DNA from: AC-32 sp963704005
Lineage (GTDB): Bacteria; Actinomycetota; Thermoleophilia; Gaiellales; Gaiellaceae
DNA: 64,000 nt
Direction: 5' to 3'
Assembly: GCA_963704005.1 (NCBI GenBank)
Contig: CAVPGJ010000001.1
Span: 806,001 to 870,000 of the forward strand
The notes below the pieces were generated by a model. That model was given only the letters and a program-made list of their open reading frames with translations. It made no database searches and was not told where the DNA came from. Numbering within the stretch: the first letter of the stretch is position 1; each line of letters begins with the position of its first letter. Positions 57,175 through 64,000 of this stretch are shown piece after piece. Made by a program: the position numbers and the translations under genes.

Positions 57175-57466
57175 CATGAGCGCATCGACTGGTCAGTTCA
57201 GACGCACATCCGGGCAAAGCCCGGACGCGCTGAGACCGGCGCCGCAAGCGGCGCCTCGGCGGGTCCTGGCTGACATGAGCGCATCGACTGGTCAGTTCAG
57301 ACGCACATCCGGGCAAAGCCCGGACGTGCTGAGACCGGCGCCGCAAGCGGCGCCTCGGCGGGTCCTGGCTGACATGAACGCATCGACTGGTCAGTTCAGA
57401 CGCACATCCGGGCGAAGCCCGGACGTGCTGAGACCGGCGCCGCAAGCGGCGCCTCGGCGGCACTGA
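57171..57466 (-). repeat. Three tandem 99-bp units, each holding a 73-bp two-hairpin repeat (copies E1-E3)
   Basis: Units begin at 57171, 57270 and 57369 and differ by only a few bases. Within each, the 73-bp element lies on the minus strand (57185-57257, 57284-57356, 57383-57455): stem-loop 1 is a perfect GGCGCCGC-TT-GCGGCGCC, stem-loop 2 is GCGCGTCCGGGC-type with a TTT (or TTC) loop, tail GTCTGAACTGACCAGTCGA. Because 99 is divisible by three the array is open in several frames; a + frame of 96 codons across it is a by-product, not a gene. It runs antisense to dut and the NUDIX gene. Confidence 0.9.
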
Positions 57467-57924
57467 TGGCCGCCGAGCCGCGGATCCGCGTGTCGGCGAT
57501 CCTGCGCTGGCAGGGCAGCGTCCTCCTCTGCCGGCACGAGAAGGACGGGCGCGAGCACTGGCTCCTTCCCGGCGGCGGCGTCAACTCGGGCGAGAGCCTC
57601 GTCGACGCGCTCCATCGCGAACTGGCCGAGGAGGTCGGGATCGGCGAGGACGTTCCGGTCGAGGGCCCGGTGGCGATCGTCGACTCGATCTCGCCGGTGC
57701 GCTCGTTCGCCGCCAAGCACGTCGTGCACATCATCTTCGCCGGCGACCTGACGGGGCGCTCGCTCGAGGCGGTCACGTCACGTGACGTCGCCGTCCGTGG
57801 GCACCGTCTGTTCGCGCCGGACGAGCTCGTCGACGTCGTCCTCCACCCGCCGATCCACCGCTTCCTGGAACGCTGGAGCCCCGGCGACCCAGCGGTCTAC
57901 CTCGGCGCTCTCTGGGCCCCTTAG
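57466..57924 (+). CDS. NUDIX hydrolase
   Basis: 152 residues. The Nudix box GGGVNSGESLVDALHRELAE + EVGI has all catalytic residues (GX5EX7REUXEEXGU). Substrate cannot be told; the DNA context with dut might suggest nucleotide sanitation. The ATG at 57466 is the last base of the tandem repeat array, with no good Shine-Dalgarno, so a later start is possible, but residues 5-20 (RIRVSAILRWQGSVLLCRHE) match the family and support the start. Confidence 0.9.
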   Translation: MAAEPRIRVSAILRWQGSVLLCRHEKDGREHWLLPGGGVNSGESLVDALHRELAEEVGIGEDVPVEGPVAIVDSISPVRSFAAKHVVHIIFAGDLTGRSLEAVTSRDVAVRGHRLFAPDELVDVVLHPPIHRFLERWSPGDPAVYLGALWAP

Positions 57925-57940
57925 AAAACGGCGCACAATC

Positions 57941-57984
57941 GTCACGAAGCTGTGACAGTCTCGCGCGCCTCCAGTGGGTACCGT
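57941..57984. promoter_or_regulatory. Palindrome plus -10 box between convergent NUDIX and gatD
   Basis: GTCAC-N6-GTGAC (57941-57956) followed by TACCGT (57979-57984), 27 nt from the right half-site, like the sites near dapA and recA. It lies between two convergent genes, so if it is a promoter it would make an RNA antisense to gatD-murT. Confidence 0.4.
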
Positions 57985-58007
57985 CCCTAACCCCCACCCA
58001 CCCGGGG

Positions 58008-58757
58008 CTAATACCGACCGCCGCGGGTGCGGGCGCGAGCTGCGGAGACCTCGTGAGCCTCGGCTTCCAGGCCATCGTCCAGTGGCTCGAGGGGCGGCGC
58101 CTCGCCGGCTCTGTGGGCGAGCGCCTGCGCCAGGAGCCAGTCGGCGAGCCACGGGTTGCGCGGGAGAAGCGGCCCGTGAAGGTAGGTGCCGATCGCGCGG
58201 CCGGCTCGGCAGCCCTCATAGCCACTCTCGCCGTCGTTGCCGAAGCCCGCGAGCACGCGCCCGAGCGCCTCGGCTCCCTCGTCGAGGAAGGTGCGGCCCG
58301 CGTGGTTCTCGAAGCCGGCCAACGTGCGCCGCTCGCCGGGCTCGAGCCGGCACTCGAGCAGGACGTCGCCGATCATCCGCCGCTCGCCGGCCACGGTTTG
58401 CAGGGGAAAGAGCCCGACGCCGGGGAGCTCGTCCCCGCGCTGGTCGCGGTAGGAACGCCCGAGCAGCTGGTAGCCACCGCAGACCGCCAGCAGCGCCGCG
58501 CCGCCGGAGACCGACTCCCGCAGCGCCTCGCCGTGGGCGGCGAGCGCGGGCGCGATCAGCTCCTGCTCGCGGTCCTGGCCGCCCCCGATGTAGTAGAGGT
58601 CGTGCGCGCCCGGTTGAAGCGAGTCGCCGGCGCCGATCGCCTCGACCTCGAGCTCGTGCCCACGCCAGGCCGCTCGGCGGGTGAGAACGGCGATGTTCCC
58701 GCGGTCGGCGTAGATGTTCAGGTAGTCCGGGAACAGGTGTCCGACGCTGATCTTCAC
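58008..58757 (-). CDS. gatD: Lipid II isoglutaminyl synthase, glutaminase subunit GatD
   Basis: 249 residues. CobB/CobQ-like class I glutamine amidotransferase: IGGGQDREQELIAPAL, nucleophile Cys in LLAVCGGYQLLG, catalytic His in IGTYLHGPLLPRNP. With MurT it amidates D-Glu of lipid II stem peptides. GTG 58757 has GGGAGG at good spacing. It is downstream of murT after an unusually long gap (133 nt) containing palindromes. Confidence 0.93.
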   Translation of the reverse strand: MKISVGHLFPDYLNIYADRGNIAVLTRRAAWRGHELEVEAIGAGDSLQPGAHDLYYIGGGQDREQELIAPALAAHGEALRESVSGGAALLAVCGGYQLLGRSYRDQRGDELPGVGLFPLQTVAGERRMIGDVLLECRLEPGERRTLAGFENHAGRTFLDEGAEALGRVLAGFGNDGESGYEGCRAGRAIGTYLHGPLLPRNPWLADWLLAQALAHRAGEAPPLEPLDDGLEAEAHEVSAARARTRGGRY

Positions 58758-58794
58758 GCGGCCGCCTCCCTCGCCTTCGGCTCAGTCGCGCGGG

Positions 58795-58868
58795 GGAAAC
58801 CAGGTTTCCGCGGCGAGCCCCCTTCTTTTTCGATATACGCCTCGATCTGGGGAACCTCCCGGTTCCCC
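58795..58868. repeat. Two short palindromes in the murT-gatD gap
   Basis: GGAAACC-A-GGTTTCC (58795-58809) and GGGGAACC-TCCC-GGTTCCCC (58849-58868). The second shares its 8-bp arms with the hairpin at 4424-4442. They could uncouple gatD from murT expression or mark an RNA processing site. Confidence 0.55.
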
Positions 58869-58890
58869 ATAACCCCCTCCACGCAGCTGC

Positions 58891-60270
58891 TCACGCGGCC
58901 GCCTCCTCCCAGTAAGGGCGCACGAATCCGCGTCCGGCCACGAGGTCCCTGAGCGCGAGCATCGCCGTGTAGGTGGGCAGCGCGACCAGCTCGGAGCCCG
59001 CCGGCGTCAGCTCGAGGCCCCGGTCGAGCGCCGCGCCCAGCTCCGGCACGACCTCGATCGCCTGCTCCGGCAGCCCCGCGTACTTGAAGCGCAGGGCGAG
59101 CTCGGCAGCCCGCTCGCCGGACGCGACCAGCCGCTCGAGCCCTCCGAGCAGGGGCTCGAAGTCCACGTCCCAGATCCAGGAAACGTCGCGGCCGTCGGCG
59201 ATCTCGTCATTCAGGCAGATCAGCAGCACCCGCGGAGGCCCGCCGGCTACCAGGGTACGGACGACCTCGTTCGCCCCGGCGGGATTCTTGATCAGCAGCA
59301 CGAGCAGGCCGCGGTCGCCGAGCGAGATGCGCTCGAAGCGACCGAAGGCGGCCGAAAAGCCCTGCAAACCGGCCACGATCTCCTCGAGCCCGATCCCGAG
59401 CGAGCGGGCGAGGGCTGCCGCGGCCAGCGCGTTGTAGACGTTGTACAGGCCCGGAACGGAGAGCTGCACCCGGCCCGAGCCTTCCGGCACCACGATCTCG
59501 AAGGAGACGCTCTCCAGGCCGTCGAGCTCCACCGCGCGGCCGACCACGTCCAGGTGCGGCCGAGCGTGCCCGCACGCGGGGCAGCGGTAATCCCCCAGGT
59601 GCCCGATGTAGGCCGCCTCGTAGACGTAGGGCGTGCCGCAGCGCACGCACCACTTCGAGTCGGCCGCGTGCTGGAGAACGGGGGAGGCATGACGCGGGTC
59701 GTCGAGTCCGAAGACGGTCGCGTGCGCGTGCCCGTGCGCGAGGTCGCCGACCTGGGGGTCGTCCCCGTTCACGACAAGAGCGGTGTCGCCCGGAAGGGCC
59801 GAGACCGCCTCCCGCCAGCGCGCGGCGACGAGCTCCAGCTCGCCGTAGCGGTCGAGCTGGTCCCGGAAGAGGTTTCCGAGGCAGACCGCACGCGGCCTGA
59901 GCCTGCGCGCCACCTCGGGGAGCGCGCCCTCGTCGACTTCGAACAGGCCCAGCTCGGCCCGGCGGGCGGCGAGGAGGGCGGAGGCGACCCCCGAGACGAG
60001 GTTCGCGCCGGACCCGTTGTGCGCCAGCCGCGCCGCCGGCGCCAGGATCCGGGCCGCCATCGCCGCGGTCGTCGTCTTGCCGTTCGTTGCCGAGATGAGC
60101 GCGCTCCCCAGCGGCAGACGGGCCGCCAGGCGGTCGACGGCGCCCGGATCGAGCTTCCAGAGGAGCTTCCCGGGGACGGTCGTGCCCCCGCCTGCCCCGG
60201 CCAGGCGCGAGAGCCCGGCCGCGGCGCGGGCAAGAGCTATCTCGGCTGAGAGCGGCGCTCGAAGGGCCAT
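58891..60270 (-). CDS. murT: Lipid II isoglutaminyl synthase, Mur ligase subunit MurT
   Basis: 459 residues from ATG 60270. Mur ligase P-loop SATNGKTTTAAMAARIL, a four-Cys zinc ribbon (CVRCG and CPACG) inserted in the central domain, the NVYNALAAAALARSLG block, and a C-terminal DUF1727 domain (LICLNDEIADGRDVSWIWDV). It activates D-Glu of lipid II; ammonia comes from GatD. GTG 60279 is an alternative start, but a TACCGT box 7 nt before ATG 60270 favours the latter. Confidence 0.94.
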   Translation of the reverse strand: MALRAPLSAEIALARAAAGLSRLAGAGGGTTVPGKLLWKLDPGAVDRLAARLPLGSALISATNGKTTTAAMAARILAPAARLAHNGSGANLVSGVASALLAARRAELGLFEVDEGALPEVARRLRPRAVCLGNLFRDQLDRYGELELVAARWREAVSALPGDTALVVNGDDPQVGDLAHGHAHATVFGLDDPRHASPVLQHAADSKWCVRCGTPYVYEAAYIGHLGDYRCPACGHARPHLDVVGRAVELDGLESVSFEIVVPEGSGRVQLSVPGLYNVYNALAAAALARSLGIGLEEIVAGLQGFSAAFGRFERISLGDRGLLVLLIKNPAGANEVVRTLVAGGPPRVLLICLNDEIADGRDVSWIWDVDFEPLLGGLERLVASGERAAELALRFKYAGLPEQAIEVVPELGAALDRGLELTPAGSELVALPTYTAMLALRDLVAGRGFVRPYWEEAAA

Positions 60271-60277
60271 CCGCCGC

Positions 60278-60283
60278 ACGGTA
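60278..60283 (-). promoter_or_regulatory. -10 box of leaderless promoter for murT
   Basis: TACCGT on the minus strand, 7 nt before ATG 60270; no Shine-Dalgarno. Confidence 0.45.
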
Positions 60284-60343
60284 CCGGGCGGCGGACTGCT
60301 TCCTCCCCCGTTCGAGTGAACTTTTCCCCGCGCTCACCCGCCC

Positions 60344-60417
60344 GGGGGATGTAGCGACCTGCTCGCTCCGCATACGTTCCGGCAGGTTTTCAGCGCCCGG
60401 CGAGTCCTGGGGGCGCT
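60344..60417 (+). promoter_or_regulatory. Subtilase gene promoter motif and structured leader
   Basis: GGGGGATGTAGCG (60344-60356) is followed 29 nt from its start by TACGTT; nearly the same string and spacing precede the GGDEF gene at 62537. Downstream, ACCTGC / GCAGGT and AGCGCCC / GGGCGCT form two hairpins before the Shine-Dalgarno. No known riboswitch class was recognised. Confidence 0.45.
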
Positions 60418-60469
60418 CCGAAGAGGCAGACATGCGGCCCGCGCGAGGGCGCGGAAAGGAGAACGGAAG

Positions 60470-62425
60470 GTGCGGAGTAACAGCGGCAAGCGAGGAGAAC
60501 ATCGGTCGAGCGCGCTGTGGGGCACTGGCAACCGCGGCGGCGAGACCCGTTCGAACGCGCTCTGGGGCAAGGGAGGCCGTGGGGCCGTCACCGCGCTTGT
60601 GGCGGCGCTCGCAATCAGCGTCCCGTTGGCCTCCAGCGCGATCGGCAACAAGTCCGGCGTCCATGCCGGCGGGAACTTCAGGAACTGGCTGCACCAGACG
60701 TACGTGTCGCCCGTGCTCTCGAAGCACGCGCGCAAGCACCCCAACTCGAAGCTCCAGGTGATCGTCCAGGCGGACTCCACCTTCGTGCTCAACCACCAGG
60801 TCAAGCACGTCTTCCGCAAGGCGGGGATCAAGCACTTCAGGAAGCTGAACCTGATCCACGCGGTCTCGGTGACGATCGACGCGAACCAGCTCTACGCGCT
60901 CTCCAAGATCAAGGGGTTGACGGTCACGCCTGACGCCCCGGTCAAGGTCAGCGGCTACACCTCGAGCCAGCTCTGGCCGTACGAGGCCGGGCTTGCGCGC
61001 GACTGGACGGGATACGGCTCGCCGACGGCCGCCCAGGCGCCGACGATCGCGGTCGTCGACTCAGGCGTCCAGGCCGACCGGGCCGACTTCGCCAACGGGG
61101 GCGTGCTCGGCAGCGTCAACCTCTCGACGCTCGACAACACCTTGCCGGGCGCGGCGGACGGGCGCGGTCACGGGACGTTCGTGGCCGGCATCGCCACCGG
61201 AGCGGCCCCGGGCCACGCCGGCGCGTTGCCGCAGTCGGCGGTGTTCTCGGTCAAGGTGATCAACAGCGACGGGATCGCGCGGACGAGCGACGTGATCAAC
61301 GCCTGCCAGTGGATCCTGGCGAACAAGGCGAAGTACAACATCAAGATCGCGAACTTCTCGCTCCACTCGAGCAACCCGGCGAGCTTCCTCAACGATCCGC
61401 TCGACAAGGCCGTCGAGAGCCTCTGGTTCAACGGCGTGGTCGTCGTGGCCGCGTCCGGGAACTACGGGGTCGACGGCAAGCCGAGCGGCGTGCTCTATGC
61501 GCCGGGGAACGACCCCTTCGTGATCACGGTCGGCGCGGTCGACCTGAACGGGACGTGGAACCTCGACGACGACTTCAACGCCCCGTGGTCGGCATACGGC
61601 TACACGCCCGACGGCTTCGCGAAGCCCGATCTCGCGGCGGCCGGCCGCTACATGGTCGGCCCGGTCCCGTCGACCTCGACGCTCCCGCTCCAGCGCCCCG
61701 ACAACGTCGTCGCCCCGGGCTACATGCAGCTCTCGGGCACCTCGTTCGCGGCGCCGGTCGTGGCGGGCGCGGCGGCGCAGATCCTGGCGAAGCATCCGAC
61801 GTTCACGCCGGATCAGGTCAAGGGCGCGCTGATGGACTCGGCCAGGCCGCTGAAGAACGCGGCACCGATGTCGGTCGGCGTGGGCGAGCTCCGGATGGAC
61901 CGCTCGTCGTTCGTCCAGAATCCGCCGAACCCGAACAAGGGCCTCGACCAGTTCGTCAAGACCGACCCGACGACCGGGATAACCGCCTTCGACGCCCTCA
62001 GCTGGTTCAACAAGGCCAAGACGGACGTCTCCTGGAACGACGTCTCCTGGAACGACGTCTCCTGGAACGACGCGGACTTCAGCGCCGTTTCCTGGGCTGA
62101 CATCTCCTGGAGCGACGTCTCCTGGGCGACGGTCTCCTGGAACGACGTCTCCTGGAACGACGTCTCCTGGGCGGACGTGTCCTGGGCCGACGTTTCTCAC
62201 GAGGACGCTGCCGAGGGCGACGAGAACGGCGGCGACGGCTACGCGCTCACCCCGGAGGACGCCGCCGCGATCATGGCCGACCCGGAGATCGCGCCGGATC
62301 CGAACACACTCCCCTGCGATCCGGCCACCGAGGACTGCAGCGGCGCCACCGGTGGAGACACCGGTGGAGACGGCGGCAGCTCAGGCGGTGACACCGGCGA
62401 CACCGGTGGAGGCAGCGCTCCCTGA
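60470..62425 (+). CDS. S8 subtilisin-like protease with DVSW repeat tail
   Basis: 651 residues. Basic N-terminus with two copies of a SxALWGxGxRG motif, a hydrophobic export segment (AVTALVAALAISVPLASSAI), a propeptide-like region (about 65-165), and a complete S8 catalytic domain: Asp197 in VVDSGV, His234 in GRGHGTFVAG, Ser425 in SGTSFAAP. From about residue 510 there is a run of 12-13 short DVSW/NDVSW units, then an acidic Gly/Asp/Thr-rich end with a Cys pair. It is exported; the repeats may anchor or display it. GTG 60470 has GGAAGG-type SD upstream. Confidence 0.92.
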   Translation: MRSNSGKRGEHRSSALWGTGNRGGETRSNALWGKGGRGAVTALVAALAISVPLASSAIGNKSGVHAGGNFRNWLHQTYVSPVLSKHARKHPNSKLQVIVQADSTFVLNHQVKHVFRKAGIKHFRKLNLIHAVSVTIDANQLYALSKIKGLTVTPDAPVKVSGYTSSQLWPYEAGLARDWTGYGSPTAAQAPTIAVVDSGVQADRADFANGGVLGSVNLSTLDNTLPGAADGRGHGTFVAGIATGAAPGHAGALPQSAVFSVKVINSDGIARTSDVINACQWILANKAKYNIKIANFSLHSSNPASFLNDPLDKAVESLWFNGVVVVAASGNYGVDGKPSGVLYAPGNDPFVITVGAVDLNGTWNLDDDFNAPWSAYGYTPDGFAKPDLAAAGRYMVGPVPSTSTLPLQRPDNVVAPGYMQLSGTSFAAPVVAGAAAQILAKHPTFTPDQVKGALMDSARPLKNAAPMSVGVGELRMDRSSFVQNPPNPNKGLDQFVKTDPTTGITAFDALSWFNKAKTDVSWNDVSWNDVSWNDADFSAVSWADISWSDVSWATVSWNDVSWNDVSWADVSWADVSHEDAAEGDENGGDGYALTPEDAAAIMADPEIAPDPNTLPCDPATEDCSGATGGDTGGDGGSSGGDTGDTGGGSAP

Positions 62426-62475
62426 TTCGACGGACGGGGCCGGCGGCCCGAGCACCGCGCCGGAGCCGAAACGAC

Positions 62476-62501
62476 GAGGGGCCGGGACATCCCGGCCCCT
62501 C
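62476..62501 (+). terminator. Terminator hairpin after the subtilase gene
   Basis: An 11-bp perfect stem (GAGGGGCCGGG / CCCGGCCCCTC) with an ACAT loop. The T-run is poor (CGTTTG), but position and strength suit a transcript end. Confidence 0.65.
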
Positions 62502-62536
62502 ACTCGTTTGGGGGATTTCCCACCCGTACCGAAAAA

Positions 62537-62570
62537 GGGGGATGTAACGCCTCTTCGCGACCCCTAGCTT
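62537..62570 (+). promoter_or_regulatory. Promoter motif of the GGDEF gene
   Basis: GGGGGATGTAACG (62537-62549), then TAGCTT 28 nt from its start. It aligns with the subtilase upstream motif across about 30 positions with one gap, suggesting a shared regulator or sigma factor. Confidence 0.45.
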
Positions 62571-62659
62571 GGGGGAGTGGTGATCCAGGTAGCGGCGCCA
62601 CAACGGTTCTTGACTGCGGCCCCGCGTACTAGCGGAGACAAGGAGACGGTGCACAGGCG

Positions 62660-62707
62660 ATGACGGGCGACGACCTCAGCCTGAGGCGGGAGGCGACGGG
62701 ACTGTGA
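62660..62707 (+). CDS. Possible 15-codon upstream ORF coupled to the GGDEF gene
   Basis: ATG 62660 to TGA 62705-62707 encodes MTGDDLSLRREATGL. The TGA overlaps the GTG start of the GGDEF gene (GTGA), and AAGGAG lies upstream of the uORF rather than at ideal distance from the GTG, so the small ORF may deliver ribosomes to the downstream start. It could also be fortuitous. Confidence 0.35.
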   Translation: MTGDDLSLRREATGL

Positions 62708-64000
62708 GCGCCTTCCCGACACCGCTCGAGCACGAGGTGATCGGCCCGGCCGCACCCGGAGCGCCGAAGCTCGCTCCGAGGGCAGCCGTCTACTTCTTCC
62801 TCGTGATCGGAGCGACGGTCGCGGCAACGGCGGCGCCGCTCAGCCATCTGAAGGCGAGCACGCACGGCTGGACGACGTTCGCCATCCTCGCCCTGATCGC
62901 CGCGACGGCACAGCTCTTCGTGGTGGGGACGCCCCGCCACCAGTCGTACCACACGACGATCGTCTTCCTGATTCCCGCGGCGATGCTGTTGCCGCCCGGT
63001 CTCGTTGCCCTGCTTGGCTTCCTCCACTCGCTACCGGAGTGGCTCAAGGCGCGCCCGACCTGGTACATCGCGATCTTCAACATCGTCAACTGGACGCTCT
63101 CGATGATGGCGGCCTGGGCGGCGTTCCACGGCGTGCTCAACGTTCTCGGAGACACGAGCCGCGTCTCATACGCCCTCGCAGGCGTCGCGGCCGCCGTCAC
63201 GATGGTCGGCCTCAACCACCTGCTGATGGCGCCCATGCTGCGCCTCGCGCGCGGCCTCTCGTTCCGCGACTCCGAGCTCTTCTCGTTCCAGAGCCTCTCG
63301 ACCGACCTCGTGCTGGCGATGCTCGGCGTCGCGACGGCGGCCTTCTGGCTGTCGAACCCCTGGCTGATCGCGTTCGCGGTCGCGCCGCTGTTCCTGATCC
63401 ACCGGTCGCTGTCGGTGCCGCAGCTCCAGGAGGAGGCTCGCGTCGACGCGAAGACCGGCCTCTTCAACGCCCGGCACTTCGCGGCCGCGCTGAACGAGGA
63501 GCTGACGCGGGCCGCGCGCTTCGAACGGCCGCTCTCGCTCATCATGGCCGACCTCGACCTCCTGCGCGACATCAACAACACCTACGGCCACCTCGCGGGC
63601 GACGCGGTCCTGCAGGGGATCGCCGAGGTCTTCCGAGCGCAGCTACGCCACTACGACGTGCCGGCGCGCTTCGGCGGCGAGGAGTTCGCAATCCTGCTGC
63701 CGGAGACGCCTCCCGAGCAGGCGTTCGAGATCGCGGAGCGCATTCGGCGCCTTGTCGCTGCGAGCGCCTTTGACGTGGAGACCTCGAGCGAGCCGATCAA
63801 GGCGACCGTGTCGATCGGCGTCGCCGGCTTCCCCCGGGACGGCGCGGACGCGAACGAGCTGATCCACCAGGCCGACCTGGCGGTCTACCGGGCCAAGCTC
63901 CAGGGCCGCAACCGGGTTCTGGACGCCAGCTCGGAGCCGTTGCTGCTCCCGGAGGAGCGCAAGGCACGGCTGGTCGTCGTGCCGGAGGACGGCGAGCACC
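62704..64000 (+). CDS. Membrane diguanylate cyclase (GGDEF), 3' truncated by window
   Basis: At least 432 residues; the frame is still open at the last base. About eight hydrophobic segments (roughly 25-230) form a membrane sensor part, followed by a GGDEF domain: DAKTGLFNARHFAAAL, FGGEEF (active GGEEF variant), and the RHYD inhibitory RxxD site exactly five residues before it, so product inhibition is likely kept. It would make cyclic-di-GMP, opposing the HD-GYP protein at 31638-33527. GTG 62704 is coupled to a possible uORF. Confidence 0.88.
   Translation, partial: MSAFPTPLEHEVIGPAAPGAPKLAPRAAVYFFLVIGATVAATAAPLSHLKASTHGWTTFAILALIAATAQLFVVGTPRHQSYHTTIVFLIPAAMLLPPGLVALLGFLHSLPEWLKARPTWYIAIFNIVNWTLSMMAAWAAFHGVLNVLGDTSRVSYALAGVAAAVTMVGLNHLLMAPMLRLARGLSFRDSELFSFQSLSTDLVLAMLGVATAAFWLSNPWLIAFAVAPLFLIHRSLSVPQLQEEARVDAKTGLFNARHFAAALNEELTRAARFERPLSLIMADLDLLRDINNTYGHLAGDAVLQGIAEVFRAQLRHYDVPARFGGEEFAILLPETPPEQAFEIAERIRRLVAASAFDVETSSEPIKATVSIGVAGFPRDGADANELIHQADLAVYRAKLQGRNRVLDASSEPLLLPEERKARLVVVPEDGEH

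Noticed and set aside
57176..57466. A 96-codon + frame with three 33-residue repeats across the tandem array
   Set aside because: The period is 99 bp, so any frame without stops in one unit stays open in all. The same translation appears from isolated repeat copies elsewhere in non-coding positions. No RBS or codon bias supports it.
57171..57466. CRISPR-like array
   Set aside because: The whole 99-bp unit is repeated with no unique spacers, no cas genes are nearby, and the unit contains a dispersed two-hairpin element.
58053..58952. 299-codon + frame antisense to gatD
   Set aside because: Antisense to a clear GatD with intact catalytic residues; His/Arg/Glu-rich shadow.
60340..60469. Cyclic-di-AMP or cyclic-di-GMP riboswitch before the subtilase gene
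   Set aside because: Hairpins are present but none of the conserved bases of the ydaO or GEMM classes could be matched.

Overview
The window is GC-rich, almost wall-to-wall coding DNA from a bacterial chromosome core region. Dense overlapping stop/start codons (ATGA, GTGA), frequent GTG and TTG starts, actinobacterial families (MoxR/DUF58/transglutaminase cluster, HelD, AfsR/SARP regulator, MurT/GatD, PadR) and the order rimP-nusA-ylxR-infB-DUF503-rbfA-nrnA-truB-ribF, rpsO-pnp, M16-dapB-dapA-rnj-ftsK, rodZ-cinA-thpR-recA-recX-rny-miaB-miaA-dapF-hflX-dut suggest a deep-branching actinobacterium, possibly Thermoleophilia. That placement is inference; there is no rRNA or other taxonomic marker here, and no tRNA, CRISPR array, prophage or IS element was seen.

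Layout. 1-4.1 kb: end of a MoxR ATPase, DUF58 protein, a transglutaminase broken by two single-base homopolymer insertions, and a TPR protein. 4.1-10.4 kb: an orphan PilB/GspE ATPase, D-Tyr-tRNA deacylase, a lipoprotein, a DUF202-HelD pair and a PadR regulator with a small partner. 10.4-17.9 kb: the rimP-nusA-infB-ribF translation/transcription operon behind an attenuator-like leader. 17.9-22.7 kb: gamma-glutamyltransferase, an orphan BMP-type lipoprotein, a membrane-tethered SARP regulator and its divergent secreted neighbour. 22.7-31.2 kb: rpsO-pnp with a switch-like pnp leader, DsbB/DsbA pair, metallopeptidases, dapB and dapA. 31.2-38.5 kb: a long rod-like RNA, an HD-GYP protein, RNase J, FtsK. 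38.6-43.7 kb: a BMP/ABC nucleoside-type importer. 44-57.2 kb: RodZ to Dut housekeeping block. 57.2-64 kb: tandem repeats, NUDIX, GatD/MurT, a subtilase with a Trp-rich repeat tail and a truncated GGDEF protein.

How it fits together. Three ribonucleases that define mRNA turnover (PNPase, RNase J, RNase Y) sit with RimP, NusA, IF2, RbfA and S15, so much of the window is gene-expression machinery. Cell-envelope functions (DapA, DapB, DapF, a DapL-like aminotransferase, MurT/GatD, RodZ, FtsK, transglutaminase, subtilase) form the second theme, and cyclic-di-GMP turnover (HD-GYP, GGDEF) a third.

The most interesting signals are non-coding. (1) A 73-bp dispersed element, present in seven copies, folds into two stem-loops; all its imperfect pairs are G-U in one orientation, so it looks like a conserved RNA element. 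(2) The pnp leader can form two mutually exclusive structures, one of which sequesters the Shine-Dalgarno. (3) A 162-nt rod-like structure follows dapA, with a related element after dapB. (4) A 16-bp palindrome recurs upstream of dapA, upstream of thpR-recA and beside gatD. (5) Many genes have a TANNNT box 6-8 nt before the start codon, suggesting widespread leaderless translation. (6) DapF has Ser in place of both catalytic Cys residues.
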